A stretch of DNA of 64,000 nucleotides from assembly GCF_001952935.1 (NCBI RefSeq), contig NZ_CP018319.1:2324501-2388500 (forward strand), written 5' to 3'. Source of the stretch: Pseudomonas frederiksbergensis. GTDB taxonomy: Bacteria > Pseudomonadota > Gammaproteobacteria > Pseudomonadales > Pseudomonadaceae. Position 1 is the first letter of the stretch. Each line of letters begins with the position of its first letter. Both the position numbers and the translations under genes were made by a program. Below, in pieces: positions 47,608 to 56,991 of this stretch. Below the pieces are notes generated by a model. It was not told where the DNA came from, made no database searches, and worked only from the letters and a program-made list of their open reading frames with translations.

Positions 47608-47704
47608 GCCGAGTCCCGGCGGGCACTGTCCCAAGTCCGACTCGGCTGCGGATCTTCCTGATCCAGGAGCTTGAGCGATGTTGTCCACCGAAACTAGGTG
47701 GACA
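47608..47704. other. Three consecutive hairpins downstream of the 844-residue gene
   Basis: GCCGAGTC (47608) pairs with GACTCGGC (47639); GGATC-TTCCT-GATCC (47650-47664); TGTCCACC-N7-GGTGGACA (47682-47704). The cluster begins 7 bp beyond the stop of the minus-strand gene. No T-run follows on either strand, so it is not a plain terminator; a structured 3' end or small RNA is possible. Confidence 0.4.
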
Positions 47705-47710
47705 GGAGCA

Positions 47711-50245
47711 TCATTCGATCCTGCGAAGGACACTAGTGTGAAGCGCTGGTGGCGACTCGCGGCTGTCCGCCTTCCTGACGTTGCACACGCCAACCATGTA
47801 TCGATCGTTCTCGGCAAATGATGTGAGACGGCTAAACGCATCAAACAAGACAGCACCTTCGAAAGGAGCCTGGGCGCCGAAGATACCGTCTGATTTATTC
47901 GCCTGAAACATCTCAAGGACTGAAGGAGGATCCTGAGTAGGAGGCTTGGTTTCTAGTGGCGGCAATAAAGCATCAGGGTCCAGTTGCTTCTCGGTGAATT
48001 CTGCCGAGACCGCCACCCGCATATCGTAGCGGGGTTCGAACGGTTGACATGCATTAGCTTCGATGCGAACGATTACGCGCCCATAATAGTCAGTTCCGAG
48101 TTGCTGGGTACCGAGACAATTTGACGGAGCAGGCGGAGCCGGATGGATGTACGGCGCCGGGAGGGGCGTTGTCAGCTTGCTTTTGTAGTCCGTACCTTCG
48201 AACGCAAACTTCAACTGAGTGGCGAAGAACAGTGTCGTAGACGCAATGAGCGGGGGGAGATCTGTTGTAATGGTGTAGCGCTCCGGTTTGCCGACAGGTA
48301 GAACTGGAATGGACCCGGGAAGAGGCATCCAGAGTCGCATCGACTGAGGGTCTTCCCAGAGCTGCGCAGCCAGCCAACCAGTCGGACACCCATAGAGATT
48401 CGCGCCCGCGCAGCTCGTGATCACCTCAAACGTGCAGCGGGCCTGACCACCGCTCACCAAGCCCATTGACAGAATTCGTGCAGTGAACCCCCCAGTCGCG
48501 AGAGTGCCACCGACGAAGCAATCCAACTGTTGTTGCGCGAGGCTACTGTGCAGATCAGCCGACCATTGCCCATCAGACGTTGGGCTTGGAGGCCCCAACT
48601 CGATGTCGGCCTCAGCAGGTGAGAGCCTCGGATCGCGCATGAACAGAGCAATTGAAGCCCTGGAGTAGGCGGCTAGTGGATCGGCGACCCAGGAGAGTTT
48701 CGGATCAACCGCCTGTTCGAGTGAAAACTCAACAACGGCACCGCGGGCGTTGTCCGGCGCAACGCACCTGGCTGTGAAGAGCGGCACCGCAGTCCCTGCA
48801 TATTCGATCCGTGGCTGGATTAACTTGGCAGGGCCGCCGGACAGACGCCGGTCCCAGAAATCCCAAGCGTCCGCTTCGCAACCGACGTCGCTGTCGAAAT
48901 AGGGAATGTCGAAACGGTGCTGGCGCTGCTCGACCAGCCTGTTACCACGCAAGGTACTCGGCGGCCGGTTAAACCCATTCATGAAGTTTCCGGCCGGGAC
49001 GTATGGCTGCCCGGTGATTACGCTGTCCTCGGCGAGCGGGCGGGTCACGACGCAGTCCACCATGTAAGGGTTTGACACTAGCTCCCACTGGCCGGTGCAT
49101 GTCACTCGCCAGTCGGGCGCGGCAAATACCTCAGGTTGATCAGGTTGTGGACCAGGCCGCACTGCGTTGGTGAGCTCGGAACGCGATACCGGGGGCATCG
49201 AGACTGTACATTGGGGCTCCGCCAGCATTGGGGCGAGCGAGGCCAGTGTGAAGGCCCAACTACTGACTTCTTCGATAGCGGCGGCGTTGTCCGGTGGCTG
49301 CAACCGTGCTCGCACTCGATAGACGAAAACCTCGTCGCTTGGACCTGTGAGTAACTGCCCCCGGATTTTGTCGAGCCGGGGCGCTGGCGCGTGGTCACCG
49401 TCGACGAAGCCCCATCCCATCAGCGCAGCTGCCTCGAACCGGGTGGCCGCGATCAGTGCCAGCCCCATTACCGCACTGGGGGCCTCGGCGCCAGTTTCCA
49501 TAGCCTGATCGACACTGCTACCGAGCGCGCGGAACTCGTCCCAGTCCCCTGGCACCAGCGAAAGGAAGGGCACGTCCGCAGCGTTAGTTACCCGCTCAGC
49601 AGCTTCGTCGAGTGTTAAATTCCACCAAATGTCAGCCGCTATCTCGGCGATTGGGGTGAAATCGTAGCGCACGGCGTCAGTGTGACCACTAAGGTTAAGA
49701 CCAAGCACCTCCGGTACTTGAGCGTCGATAGAGAAGGACACAATTTTCAGGTCTGCCCATTCGACATGGAAGTCTTCGCCAGGGCTGATATTAGCAACGA
49801 TCTGTGCCACGCCGTTGACGTCAATCAGGGTCACAGTGGTGGTTGTGCCATTGGAAGGTAAGGTGAAGGAGACCGCGGCGACCCCGCTACAGTCCGGTCC
49901 GCGCACCCGGAACGTTGTGGCATCGGTTCGTACTAGTGGTTCCCACAGCTGTGCCGGAGTTGGGGTACGTGAGCGATGCCCTACGCTCGGCTTGAACTCA
50001 ATCATCGCATCACGAGATAGCGGGCCAGAACGCTCGACGACGAACGCGACTGGTTTGCCCAAACGTTCGGCGGGCGTCGCCGCCAGAAATGGGCAGGTCC
50101 AGCGAAGTCGAATGCCGGCTTGGGGATCAGCGTCAACCGTCCGCGGCCCGAAGTTTGTTCTATCGATCCAAGACGACGCCTGGATTCTGAACACGGGAGC
50201 ACAACGTGTAGGAACTGGTTCGTTGCAGAGCAGATGCAGGGTCAT
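47711..50245 (-). CDS. 844-residue protein of unknown function
   Basis: I do not recognise this protein. It has no signal peptide, membrane helix or known catalytic motif. Composition is rich in beta-forming residues, Pro, Trp and Cys, with stretches resembling Ig/fibronectin-like strands (VFVYRVRARLQPPDNAAA; WRVTCTGQWELVSNP) repeated in style through the protein, suggesting several beta-sandwich domains in a row. It ends in LHTSVLRRIE. It is encoded 3 bp downstream of the 1198-residue gene, and the two form one operon. Codon use is more mixed and GC lower than in the plsC block, consistent with acquisition. A structural or binding role in a large complex is a guess only. Confidence 0.75.
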   Translation of the reverse strand: MTLHLLCNEPVPTRCAPVFRIQASSWIDRTNFGPRTVDADPQAGIRLRWTCPFLAATPAERLGKPVAFVVERSGPLSRDAMIEFKPSVGHRSRTPTPAQLWEPLVRTDATTFRVRGPDCSGVAAVSFTLPSNGTTTTVTLIDVNGVAQIVANISPGEDFHVEWADLKIVSFSIDAQVPEVLGLNLSGHTDAVRYDFTPIAEIAADIWWNLTLDEAAERVTNAADVPFLSLVPGDWDEFRALGSSVDQAMETGAEAPSAVMGLALIAATRFEAAALMGWGFVDGDHAPAPRLDKIRGQLLTGPSDEVFVYRVRARLQPPDNAAAIEEVSSWAFTLASLAPMLAEPQCTVSMPPVSRSELTNAVRPGPQPDQPEVFAAPDWRVTCTGQWELVSNPYMVDCVVTRPLAEDSVITGQPYVPAGNFMNGFNRPPSTLRGNRLVEQRQHRFDIPYFDSDVGCEADAWDFWDRRLSGGPAKLIQPRIEYAGTAVPLFTARCVAPDNARGAVVEFSLEQAVDPKLSWVADPLAAYSRASIALFMRDPRLSPAEADIELGPPSPTSDGQWSADLHSSLAQQQLDCFVGGTLATGGFTARILSMGLVSGGQARCTFEVITSCAGANLYGCPTGWLAAQLWEDPQSMRLWMPLPGSIPVLPVGKPERYTITTDLPPLIASTTLFFATQLKFAFEGTDYKSKLTTPLPAPYIHPAPPAPSNCLGTQQLGTDYYGRVIVRIEANACQPFEPRYDMRVAVSAEFTEKQLDPDALLPPLETKPPTQDPPSVLEMFQANKSDGIFGAQAPFEGAVLFDAFSRLTSFAENDRYMVGVCNVRKADSRESPPALHTSVLRRIE

Positions 50246-50248
50246 CTT

Positions 50249-53200
50249 CTATTTCTCCCACCAGTCGTCTATGCCGACTGGCTGATCAAGAACCGTGACG
50301 ATTTCCTCGAAGGTCTGGGTGGGAGCGGCGGCAAGTGTCAGGCGCGGTAACGGATCGCATTCGAGCCGAAAACGTATGCGGAGCAGCAATGCTCCTTTTG
50401 GGATACGCACGGGCACGCCCTCGGCGAGAAACAACATTGCGCATTGGCAACCGTCGGGTGACGGCACGATTTTGAGAGAGAAGCGACGGGCAGATTCGTT
50501 GTCATAAGAGGTCACAGCGGCAACCTCGACGCGTCGCCAGTCACACGGTTCGGAAGTGCGCAACAGCAGCGCGGCAGGTGCGGCTGCTTGGTCCATAAGG
50601 AGGCAGATATCGGAGGGTGTAGGGTGGGCAAACGGCCCCTCGACCAAGGGATAGCATGCACCGGTGAAGATCCGGCACCATTCGAGCAGTTGAAGGAAAG
50701 ATAAACCGGCTTGCGTGCTCTCGACGCCCACTAAAGACGCGATTGATTTGGGCAAGGCCCAGCCTGTGCCGATCTGCGCAGCGGGCACCGCATCGAGGTC
50801 AAACCCGGTGGGGACGGGTGCGGCGACGGCATGTGGCAGACTGCGGCTGCCGAACGGTCCGATCGCCCGCGTTAGAGTGGACGTAGTCCAGAGATGGGCA
50901 GAAGGGGAACGATAACCCGAGACGCGATAGGTCCATTGGTCTACGACGTCGCCGATGCCTGAGCCATCGGACGCGGTCCGCCTGACCGTGATCTGGTGAA
51001 AACCGGCGTTTTGGGAGAAGGGGAAGCTTAACTCTCGCTCAACCACAACGGGATTTGCTTGTCCGGTTTCAACGCGCCACTCGCCGCTCGACTTGGACCC
51101 GGCCGGTGTTCCCTGTTGGCATGGGGTCACCGGGACCTCGACATCGATTGCATCGTTGTCGGTGCGGACAAAAAGCGTAGGGTAGATCTGATGGAGATAA
51201 CTGACTGACGCGCGCAATTGGCAGAGGTGATCGGGATAATGACCAAAGCCTTGGCCGGCGGGGTTCGGATTCCAGCCACCTGCGTCGGTGCCGAACATCC
51301 GCTCATCGCCGAGTGTGGAATATCGAAGATAGGGTCGCAGCGGCGGTGGTACGACATCGAACTCGCGTTCTACGGCCCAGTGACTTGTTGCCGGGGCGCG
51401 TTTCCCACGGAAGTTGGCAGAACTCTCTCCTGCTATGCGGAGCCGATAATGCCCTGGAGCCAGCACTTGGGTATCGGGCAAGTTAGTCACAATAGTATCG
51501 CCCGCGCTGTAGCCAATTGCGCAAACAAGGTTGAGCCTTTCGCTGCTCACGATGAGTGGTAGCGCAACTTCGGCGGATGTGCGCTCGATTGTGAGCGACC
51601 ATTCGCCCTGATCATTGCTCACCGGACGAAGCAACGTACAGGCTTGGACATTTCCATTTGTGATCCAGACCCCAGGCGCTCGGTTCTGCGATGCGAGGAT
51701 ACGGAGCTCGCAAGTTTGGACTGCGAGCGTAGCGCGCCCGCCGCTTGCCAGCGAGGTCGAGAACTCGACTTTAAACTGGCGAAGGTTAAGTGCGCGCTGA
51801 TATCCGTCCGCCCAAGGAACAGCGACAAGCCAGAAGGATTCCGCCGCATAGACGGTCACATCCTCGAAGCGGGCGATCGCTTGCCCGCCGTGTGGTGCTA
51901 GATAGGGTCTGGTCGGACCCATGCCGAATGTTTGGAGTCGGAAGCTCTCTAGCCGTCGGCTGGTGCTGGGTTGCGCATAATCAAAGCTTTGTAGCCAGCC
52001 AAGCGGATCGTTACACGGAATGGCTAGCCGACTAGAAATGAGCGTTGCCCCATCGGCGGCATTGAGCAGCCAACTCGCGCGCACGTCGGGAACTGTAGAG
52101 AAGGCCTTCGTGACCGGATCTTGGCGCTCAATCATCAAGGTCGTGAACAGGTGGTACACGTCGATCCCAGCCTCGACGACATGACCGTCGACCGGGTTTA
52201 CCACAATACCACTGTCGCCAGCGCGTCGCTGGAAGTCGAGCACGAACATCATGTCCGGCCAGACCTCAGGCTTTGAGGGATCGAGCTGCCCAACAATGCC
52301 GCTCGGAGGATGCATTCTCGCGAGCGGCGCGTCAGCTGCAAGCTTGAGCGTTGGCTCTGGCGTAGCAGGCTCTTTGTTCTCATATTCGAAGATTTTAAGA
52401 GGAACATGGACGGAACCAAACCGACAGCTGAACTCGAAGTCGACATTCATTTTGAAGATGAGCGGCTTCTTAATATAGAGTTCTGTAGTCAATGAGGCGC
52501 TAAGGCTCAGTTTGTCTCCAAAAGCCTTAATCCAGAGGGTGCCGAGAATCACCAGCTTGGCTTCGAGTGCGGCGGGATTCCACCCTATGCCTCCCTGAAT
52601 ATCGAACGACAGATTGTAGCCGCCGGTGAATCCGCCAATCTCCAATTGAGACGCGATTGGGCCCTTGGCACGCGCGGCGATGCCTTGGCTCGGAACCACG
52701 CGAGCGCCCCCGGCGAGCGTTACGAAGTCGAATAGCTTCACGCTGCAGCCGTCCATTGCGTAGCCGCCAACCGCAAAATATGTCCGTTTTTGGTCGCTAA
52801 GGGAGGCACTTAATTCTAGGCTCCCTTTGGCTATAAACGCGCCCGCGGCCCATGGGATCATGTCCAAAGTCTGTGTGGTCCGGCCGAATATGGACTTTGA
52901 CCGAAGATCAATGACACCAACCGTTTTGCCGACGTCGATAGAATCCAGGAACCATGTTTCGCCACCGAATATGAGAGTCGGGCCATAGGATAGATAAGTG
53001 AGGCCATACCGCCTCAACTCTACGAGCTTGCCCCCAGTCGCCATGTCCGCAAGCAGCGCGGACACGCCGTAGAGACGGATGTCCTCTGGCACCGCGAGCC
53101 AGGTGCTGAGATCTTTGGCTGACTGAGCCCAATCGGCGTAACTTCCTGCGTCGGCCTTCGCCAGGTGTTCCAACGCATTGCCCGCCACGGCGCCATCCAG

Positions 53201-53845
53201 TCTCGGGGCAAAATGCTCACCGTAGAGAATCCCGATCCCTTTCAGCCCAAACCCTGTCGCCCCAAGAGGGATCGCGATCGGCGATTCACCTTGGAGGTCG
53301 ATTAGCAGTCCGCCTTTGTTTGTCTTTCCGAGAAGACCGAGCACACCAAACCTCGGCTCTTCCCACTTGACGCCCACTAGCACGATCCGGGATTGGGTCT
53401 GGATGCTGTCATCCTGAGCGTAGCCCAGTCGGATCTCGTAGCTCTTCTCCTTGCGGAGGTTAAGCTCTATTGAAAAACCCTCGACTCCACGCACGTCAAT
53501 CAGAGGCGCAGTGTTATCTGTGAGATTGATCCGACGGATGACGATAAAATCAGCGGTCGCCTCACCAATCTTAAGTCCGGGCACGAACGGAACGTCAGCA
53601 TCGGTAACGCGCACCTGCAGGGTTGCAGTATCCGCCAGCTCATCGAAGTTTGTGACTTTCAGACCCAGGAATGTGTCGCCGGGCCTCGCCGCCTTGAGCT
53701 CATCAGAAAATTGAAGCTCGTACTTATGCCTGAGTTTATCAACCAATTGCTGAAAAGCTCGGAGCTCTAAGTCGAGTTGGTTACGGAATAGCTCTTTTAG
53801 GATCTCAGGGAAGTCGCCCGGTATTTCCGGTAGATCGGTGGACAT
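50249..53845 (-). CDS. 1198-residue protein of unknown function, operon with 844-residue gene
   Basis: I do not recognise this protein. The first ~50 residues are helical and charged (EILKELFRNQLDLELRAFQQLVDKL). Residues about 60-480 show regular short beta strands with many glycines (ATGFGLKGIGILYGEHFAP; GGYNLSFDIQGGIGWNP; GDKLSLSASLTTELYIKKPLIF), the pattern of a beta-solenoid or repeated beta-sheet. From about 500 on, segments look like separate beta-sandwich domains similar in style to the 844-residue neighbour. No signal peptide or membrane helix is seen, so it should be cytoplasmic unless exported by an unknown route. GGGGGC lies before the ATG. No chaperone, secretion or enzyme gene is adjacent. 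Confidence 0.78.
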   Translation of the reverse strand: MSTDLPEIPGDFPEILKELFRNQLDLELRAFQQLVDKLRHKYELQFSDELKAARPGDTFLGLKVTNFDELADTATLQVRVTDADVPFVPGLKIGEATADFIVIRRINLTDNTAPLIDVRGVEGFSIELNLRKEKSYEIRLGYAQDDSIQTQSRIVLVGVKWEEPRFGVLGLLGKTNKGGLLIDLQGESPIAIPLGATGFGLKGIGILYGEHFAPRLDGAVAGNALEHLAKADAGSYADWAQSAKDLSTWLAVPEDIRLYGVSALLADMATGGKLVELRRYGLTYLSYGPTLIFGGETWFLDSIDVGKTVGVIDLRSKSIFGRTTQTLDMIPWAAGAFIAKGSLELSASLSDQKRTYFAVGGYAMDGCSVKLFDFVTLAGGARVVPSQGIAARAKGPIASQLEIGGFTGGYNLSFDIQGGIGWNPAALEAKLVILGTLWIKAFGDKLSLSASLTTELYIKKPLIFKMNVDFEFSCRFGSVHVPLKIFEYENKEPATPEPTLKLAADAPLARMHPPSGIVGQLDPSKPEVWPDMMFVLDFQRRAGDSGIVVNPVDGHVVEAGIDVYHLFTTLMIERQDPVTKAFSTVPDVRASWLLNAADGATLISSRLAIPCNDPLGWLQSFDYAQPSTSRRLESFRLQTFGMGPTRPYLAPHGGQAIARFEDVTVYAAESFWLVAVPWADGYQRALNLRQFKVEFSTSLASGGRATLAVQTCELRILASQNRAPGVWITNGNVQACTLLRPVSNDQGEWSLTIERTSAEVALPLIVSSERLNLVCAIGYSAGDTIVTNLPDTQVLAPGHYRLRIAGESSANFRGKRAPATSHWAVEREFDVVPPPLRPYLRYSTLGDERMFGTDAGGWNPNPAGQGFGHYPDHLCQLRASVSYLHQIYPTLFVRTDNDAIDVEVPVTPCQQGTPAGSKSSGEWRVETGQANPVVVERELSFPFSQNAGFHQITVRRTASDGSGIGDVVDQWTYRVSGYRSPSAHLWTTSTLTRAIGPFGSRSLPHAVAAPVPTGFDLDAVPAAQIGTGWALPKSIASLVGVESTQAGLSFLQLLEWCRIFTGACYPLVEGPFAHPTPSDICLLMDQAAAPAALLLRTSEPCDWRRVEVAAVTSYDNESARRFSLKIVPSPDGCQCAMLFLAEGVPVRIPKGALLLRIRFRLECDPLPRLTLAAAPTQTFEEIVTVLDQPVGIDDWWEK

Positions 53846-53993
53846 AGCGGCCCCCGCTGCTTGTTAATCCAGAACTGAGTAACCGGCTAACTCTGTTATG
53901 TAGAACTCTATCCTAGGATTTACGGAGACTTAGAGCGTTTCGCGATCAAATATATTATCAGATGGGGCAATCTGATCCCGCGCAAGGGAAAGT

Positions 53994-54149
53994 TTAAGTC
54001 GATTGCCTTATGTAAGTAGTAACCCACTGCTTCTTGGACATGCGCCCGTGGAGAGGTACCCGATCACTCAAATCCTGCTCAACGGCACTCAAGTCGTCCG
54101 TTCGCTCGCGCAGTTGAGCATCCCTCTCGACACCTAGCTCATCGTGCTC
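53994..54149 (-). pseudogene. Gene fragment, coiled-coil-like
   Basis: About 51 open codons without a start, bounded upstream by an in-frame stop, read ELGVERDAQLRERTDDLSA, EQDLSDRVPLHGRMSKKQW and end YIRQST. The composition is protein-like and heptad-rich, unlike chance translation, and no ribosome site exists, so a decayed end of an earlier gene is likely. The rest of the 53846-54255 gap shows nothing else apart from the -10 element below. Confidence 0.35.
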
Positions 54150-54220
54150 TCAGCATTCACGATTCCCCTTCGACATCAACAAAACCCAAAAGATCTCAAC
54201 CCCTAGTAATGGCATATAGC

Positions 54221-54226
54221 TATAAT
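54221..54226 (+). promoter_or_regulatory. Possible -10 element of the lipoprotein gene
   Basis: A perfect TATAAT lies 30 bp before the ATG at 54256. No convincing -35 hexamer is found 16-18 bp upstream, so activity may depend on an activator. Confidence 0.35.
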
Positions 54227-54255
54227 GATGATCCACATGCATTGAAGACGCTCTA

Positions 54256-54603
54256 ATGAAACGAATGCTTACTGTTGCACTTATTGGGTTGCTCACTGGT
54301 TGCGCAACACCGACTGAGGTCAGAGTCTCGGATAAAGCTCACCGAACACTGGAGCCTAAGGTCGGGTGGACCGATCAGAGCACCGTCAACAAATGCGTGT
54401 CCAACATGATTAGTGCGGCTCCTGCAGACGAAGCAGTGGATATTCAGGCTCGTCATATTGGTAGTGGCAAGACAATCACGGTAGATGTCGACGCGACACT
54501 TCTGAACGTGGGCCGATTGGCCACCAGCATGGCAGTCGGTTACAGGTGTGAATATCAGAACGGACTCATGGCCAAGGGTTACTGGACTCACGGACTTAAG
54601 TGA
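54256..54603 (+). CDS. Small orphan lipoprotein
   Basis: A 115-residue protein with a lipoprotein signal: MKRMLTVALIGLLTG-C with Cys16 as lipid site and Ala at +2, directing it to the outer membrane. The mature part has two cysteines (Cys53 in NKCVSN and Cys97 in YRCEY) likely to form a disulfide. No family is recognised. A TTCG-loop terminator follows at 54618. It is the only rightward gene between the giant-protein operon and the HNH/ATPase pair and probably has its own promoter. Confidence 0.75.
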   Translation: MKRMLTVALIGLLTGCATPTEVRVSDKAHRTLEPKVGWTDQSTVNKCVSNMISAAPADEAVDIQARHIGSGKTITVDVDATLLNVGRLATSMAVGYRCEYQNGLMAKGYWTHGLK

Positions 54604-54617
54604 TACCCATGTGTACT

Positions 54618-54640
54618 GAACCGCCTTCGGGCGGTTCTTT
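54618..54640 (+). terminator. Terminator of the lipoprotein gene
   Basis: An 8-bp stem GAACCGCC / GGCGGTTC with a TTCG loop followed by TTT, 14 bp after the stop. In the rest of the 54604-54937 gap an 8-bp stem GGAGTTGC / GCAACTCC (54895-54915) lies behind the HNH gene but has no T-run on either strand. Confidence 0.8.
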
Positions 54641-54937
54641 GTCGGAACGGATCACTATCGAGCCCTATGGATGGCCATCAAGGTTGAAGGCACTGCCTCA
54701 ACCAAACGGTTTCAAGGACAAAAATTGGCGACCCAGATAATGCAGCTTCGCAATCAATCAAGAGCAGGAGCAGGATCTGCCTCAATCGATAGAAGGCGAT
54801 TACCGACTCCGTCTCTAGATTTCCTGCTCTAGCATTCACCTGGATCATAGCCACTTGAAATATGCGATGCAGGATATATAGAAACTATCGCTTTGGAGTT
54901 GCTCATGGCAACTCCTCGGCAGCTATTATTAGTCAAT

Positions 54938-55552
54938 TTATTTGCCAAGTGAATCACTAGCTGATTTTAGTAGCCCCTTTTGCGCAGGAGAAAGATCATT
55001 CATATACATTTCCAACAGCCGATCTTTAGCACGCTCCATTGTTGCTCCCGCAGTATCTAACTGCAACTTATCAATTGTCCACAGCCCTTTAGGCGTGCGA
55101 CTCCGGATGGTAACAGATAACGGACTATCTCCAAGAAACTCTAGATGATCAGACGGATCATCTAGATAAGGGTGGACCACGTGAAATATGCAGTTCTCAT
55201 AAACATCTTCGACCTTACTAACAGTGTTTATTTCACCCTTTACCGCAAAGCCATTACAATATTCGCAAGCGATAATTAAGTTTTTAGCAAAAAATGTCCA
55301 CTGGGGGTACTTTGCTTTTGGGGCGATATGATCACGATGAGCCGTACGGCGGCCAAGAGTCCCTACGTTAAGAGTACACCACGCACATTTTTGCTCTTGA
55401 ATCGCCAGCCCCTGCTTCAGCACTTCATCTTTGAATTTTTTTACGGCTTTTGTCTGGCCGTCCCAGCGACTTGGTCGCTTTTCGACGGGGTATTTATCAA
55501 GAGTCGCAATTGTATTGGCATCAATTAAAGCCCACTTCTTGAATCGAATCAT
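54938..55552 (-). CDS. HNH endonuclease, PtuB-like
   Basis: A 204-residue nuclease. The zinc-knuckle HNH core is visible: Cys56 and Cys59 in KCAWCTL, the catalytic histidine in HRDHIAPK (His75) and Cys96/Cys99 in ACEYCNGF. This is the layout of the HNH proteins that accompany ATPases in Septu systems and some retrons. It overlaps the upstream ATPase gene by 4 bases, so the two products are made together. In Septu the ATPase is thought to sense phage and license DNA or RNA cleavage by the HNH partner. No reverse transcriptase is nearby, which argues against a retron. GC is about 45%, far below the core block. Confidence 0.8.
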   Translation of the reverse strand: MIRFKKWALIDANTIATLDKYPVEKRPSRWDGQTKAVKKFKDEVLKQGLAIQEQKCAWCTLNVGTLGRRTAHRDHIAPKAKYPQWTFFAKNLIIACEYCNGFAVKGEINTVSKVEDVYENCIFHVVHPYLDDPSDHLEFLGDSPLSVTIRSRTPKGLWTIDKLQLDTAGATMERAKDRLLEMYMNDLSPAQKGLLKSASDSLGK

Positions 55553-56991
55553 TGCCGGGCCTCTAAAGCCTCACTGACCTGCCCAAGTATCACGTTCATT
55601 GCAGCATTATCCTTTCCTCGCACCTTTTCCAAGCGTCGATAGATAGCGGAGAGTTCATCTAGGTCGATCGGTACTGCGTTGGAAATCATTCTGAGTGCTC
55701 GGTATAAATCACTTTCAACATATGCGTTACCTGCTGTGGCCACACCAAACACCCTATAAAGGATATTTTCAGGTGAGCGGCCATATACAGCTCCATCAAA
55801 CAACGTGATACCGGTGCCTCCCTCATCACTGGTAGTGACTAGTGAAGAATCACCCTCGCCCAAATCAGAAACCATAAAGTGAGAGTGCGTAGCAATCATA
55901 ATGTGCATTGCGGACATTGCCGATAGGCAATCTCGCAAGGTCGGAATGTACTTAATTTGCCACTCGGGATGGAGGCTTACTTCAGGCTCATCGATGATAA
56001 CTAATGAATCAGACTCTAATTCCGCTAACAATCTAGCACTAGTTCCAATTAGCTGTTGCTCACCGGAACTCAAATCTGAAAACACCAAGTTCCTTCCTGA
56101 TTTGCTCATCAATAGATTGATAGAATGGAATAGACGCCATCTCCTTGCAAGGTCATACCCTTCAAGCCAAGCTATTGCACTCTCTGGCTCAGAGAGCAGG
56201 TGGCTCAGACGATAGGCACATGAAGGCCGGCGATCCTCCCTCCAATTAAGATGCCGAATAACCCTGAAGAGGTTCCAGACCTTCAAAGCTTCCTCATGAG
56301 CAGCTTCAGGGGTTGTTCTAGCCCTTCCCCCCATACGCCGTTTATCGATGTTGACCATCGTGACCTTAAAATCGTCGAAATTATCAGTCAGTAGATCTCT
56401 ACTGGCCAACACCATATCAATACCAATATCATTGGAAAAACCAGCTAGATTTAACCACGTTTCAAAACGCGTAGAGAAGCCGGATTGACTAAAGCCAAAC
56501 AGCAAACTTTGTAATACTTTAGTTTCCAGCGCTCGCGTCGTAGTTAAGTTGGTAGACTGTCGCAATCCAAGATAGCGATAGAAGCTGCTATCTTCTCCGT
56601 GTGCAAAGCGAAACCTATCGCTAGGAAGATGCGAGACCGCTGCAATGCGTTTTGGGAAGGGAACATCTCCTATATCAACCCATTCATTATCTACAGTGCA
56701 CTCTGTCTCATAGCCATTACGTATTATTTGACACTCTTTCCCAGCCAGCCGGTAACGGAGCTTAGCTGTATGTGACGGCAGGCGAAGCTTTCTATTATGT
56801 GTAACAGCTCCACCCCTAATTCCATTCAGAAGGCAAAACTCATCCACAACTGCGCTTAATATCCTGCTTTTCCCAGAGCCGTTGGGCCCAATAATTACAG
56901 TGACGTTGGGATTTCCTCCAGGTATCTTTTCATCAAACAACGGAATGGAGAATATCGGGTCTTCGTACGACAACAAGCAAAACTGTTTCAT
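55549..56991 (-). CDS. AAA/ABC-type ATPase, PtuA-like
   Basis: A 480-residue SMC/ABC-like ATPase of the AAA_15/AAA_21 (OLD-like) group. Walker A GPNGSGKS lies at 35-42, the signature-like DLSSGEQQL in the middle, Walker B SLVIIDEPEVSLHPEWQ and the switch histidine IATHSH follow. No TOPRIM domain is present, unlike OLD nucleases, so cleavage must be by the coupled HNH protein. The head-coil region between Walker A and the signature is helical. The pair resembles Septu (PtuAB); it could also be an unclassified ATPase-nuclease system. The low GC marks it as acquired. A 159-bp gap separates it from the TOTE gene upstream. Confidence 0.82.
   Translation of the reverse strand: MKQFCLLSYEDPIFSIPLFDEKIPGGNPNVTVIIGPNGSGKSRILSAVVDEFCLLNGIRGGAVTHNRKLRLPSHTAKLRYRLAGKECQIIRNGYETECTVDNEWVDIGDVPFPKRIAAVSHLPSDRFRFAHGEDSSFYRYLGLRQSTNLTTTRALETKVLQSLLFGFSQSGFSTRFETWLNLAGFSNDIGIDMVLASRDLLTDNFDDFKVTMVNIDKRRMGGRARTTPEAAHEEALKVWNLFRVIRHLNWREDRRPSCAYRLSHLLSEPESAIAWLEGYDLARRWRLFHSINLLMSKSGRNLVFSDLSSGEQQLIGTSARLLAELESDSLVIIDEPEVSLHPEWQIKYIPTLRDCLSAMSAMHIMIATHSHFMVSDLGEGDSSLVTTSDEGGTGITLFDGAVYGRSPENILYRVFGVATAGNAYVESDLYRALRMISNAVPIDLDELSAIYRRLEKVRGKDNAAMNVILGQVSEALEARQ

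Noticed and set aside
47433..47741. Rightward 102-codon frame at the left end of the island
   Set aside because: It has no ribosome site, a composition unlike a real protein, runs across the hairpin cluster and into the end of the opposite-strand 844-residue gene.
54895..54915. Terminator behind the HNH gene (GGAGTTGC-TCATG-GCAACTCC)
   Set aside because: The stem is good, but neither strand has a T-run after it.
54938..56991. Retron (effector genes of the ATPase-HNH type)
   Set aside because: No reverse transcriptase motif (YxDD) or msr/msd-like RNA was found near the pair.
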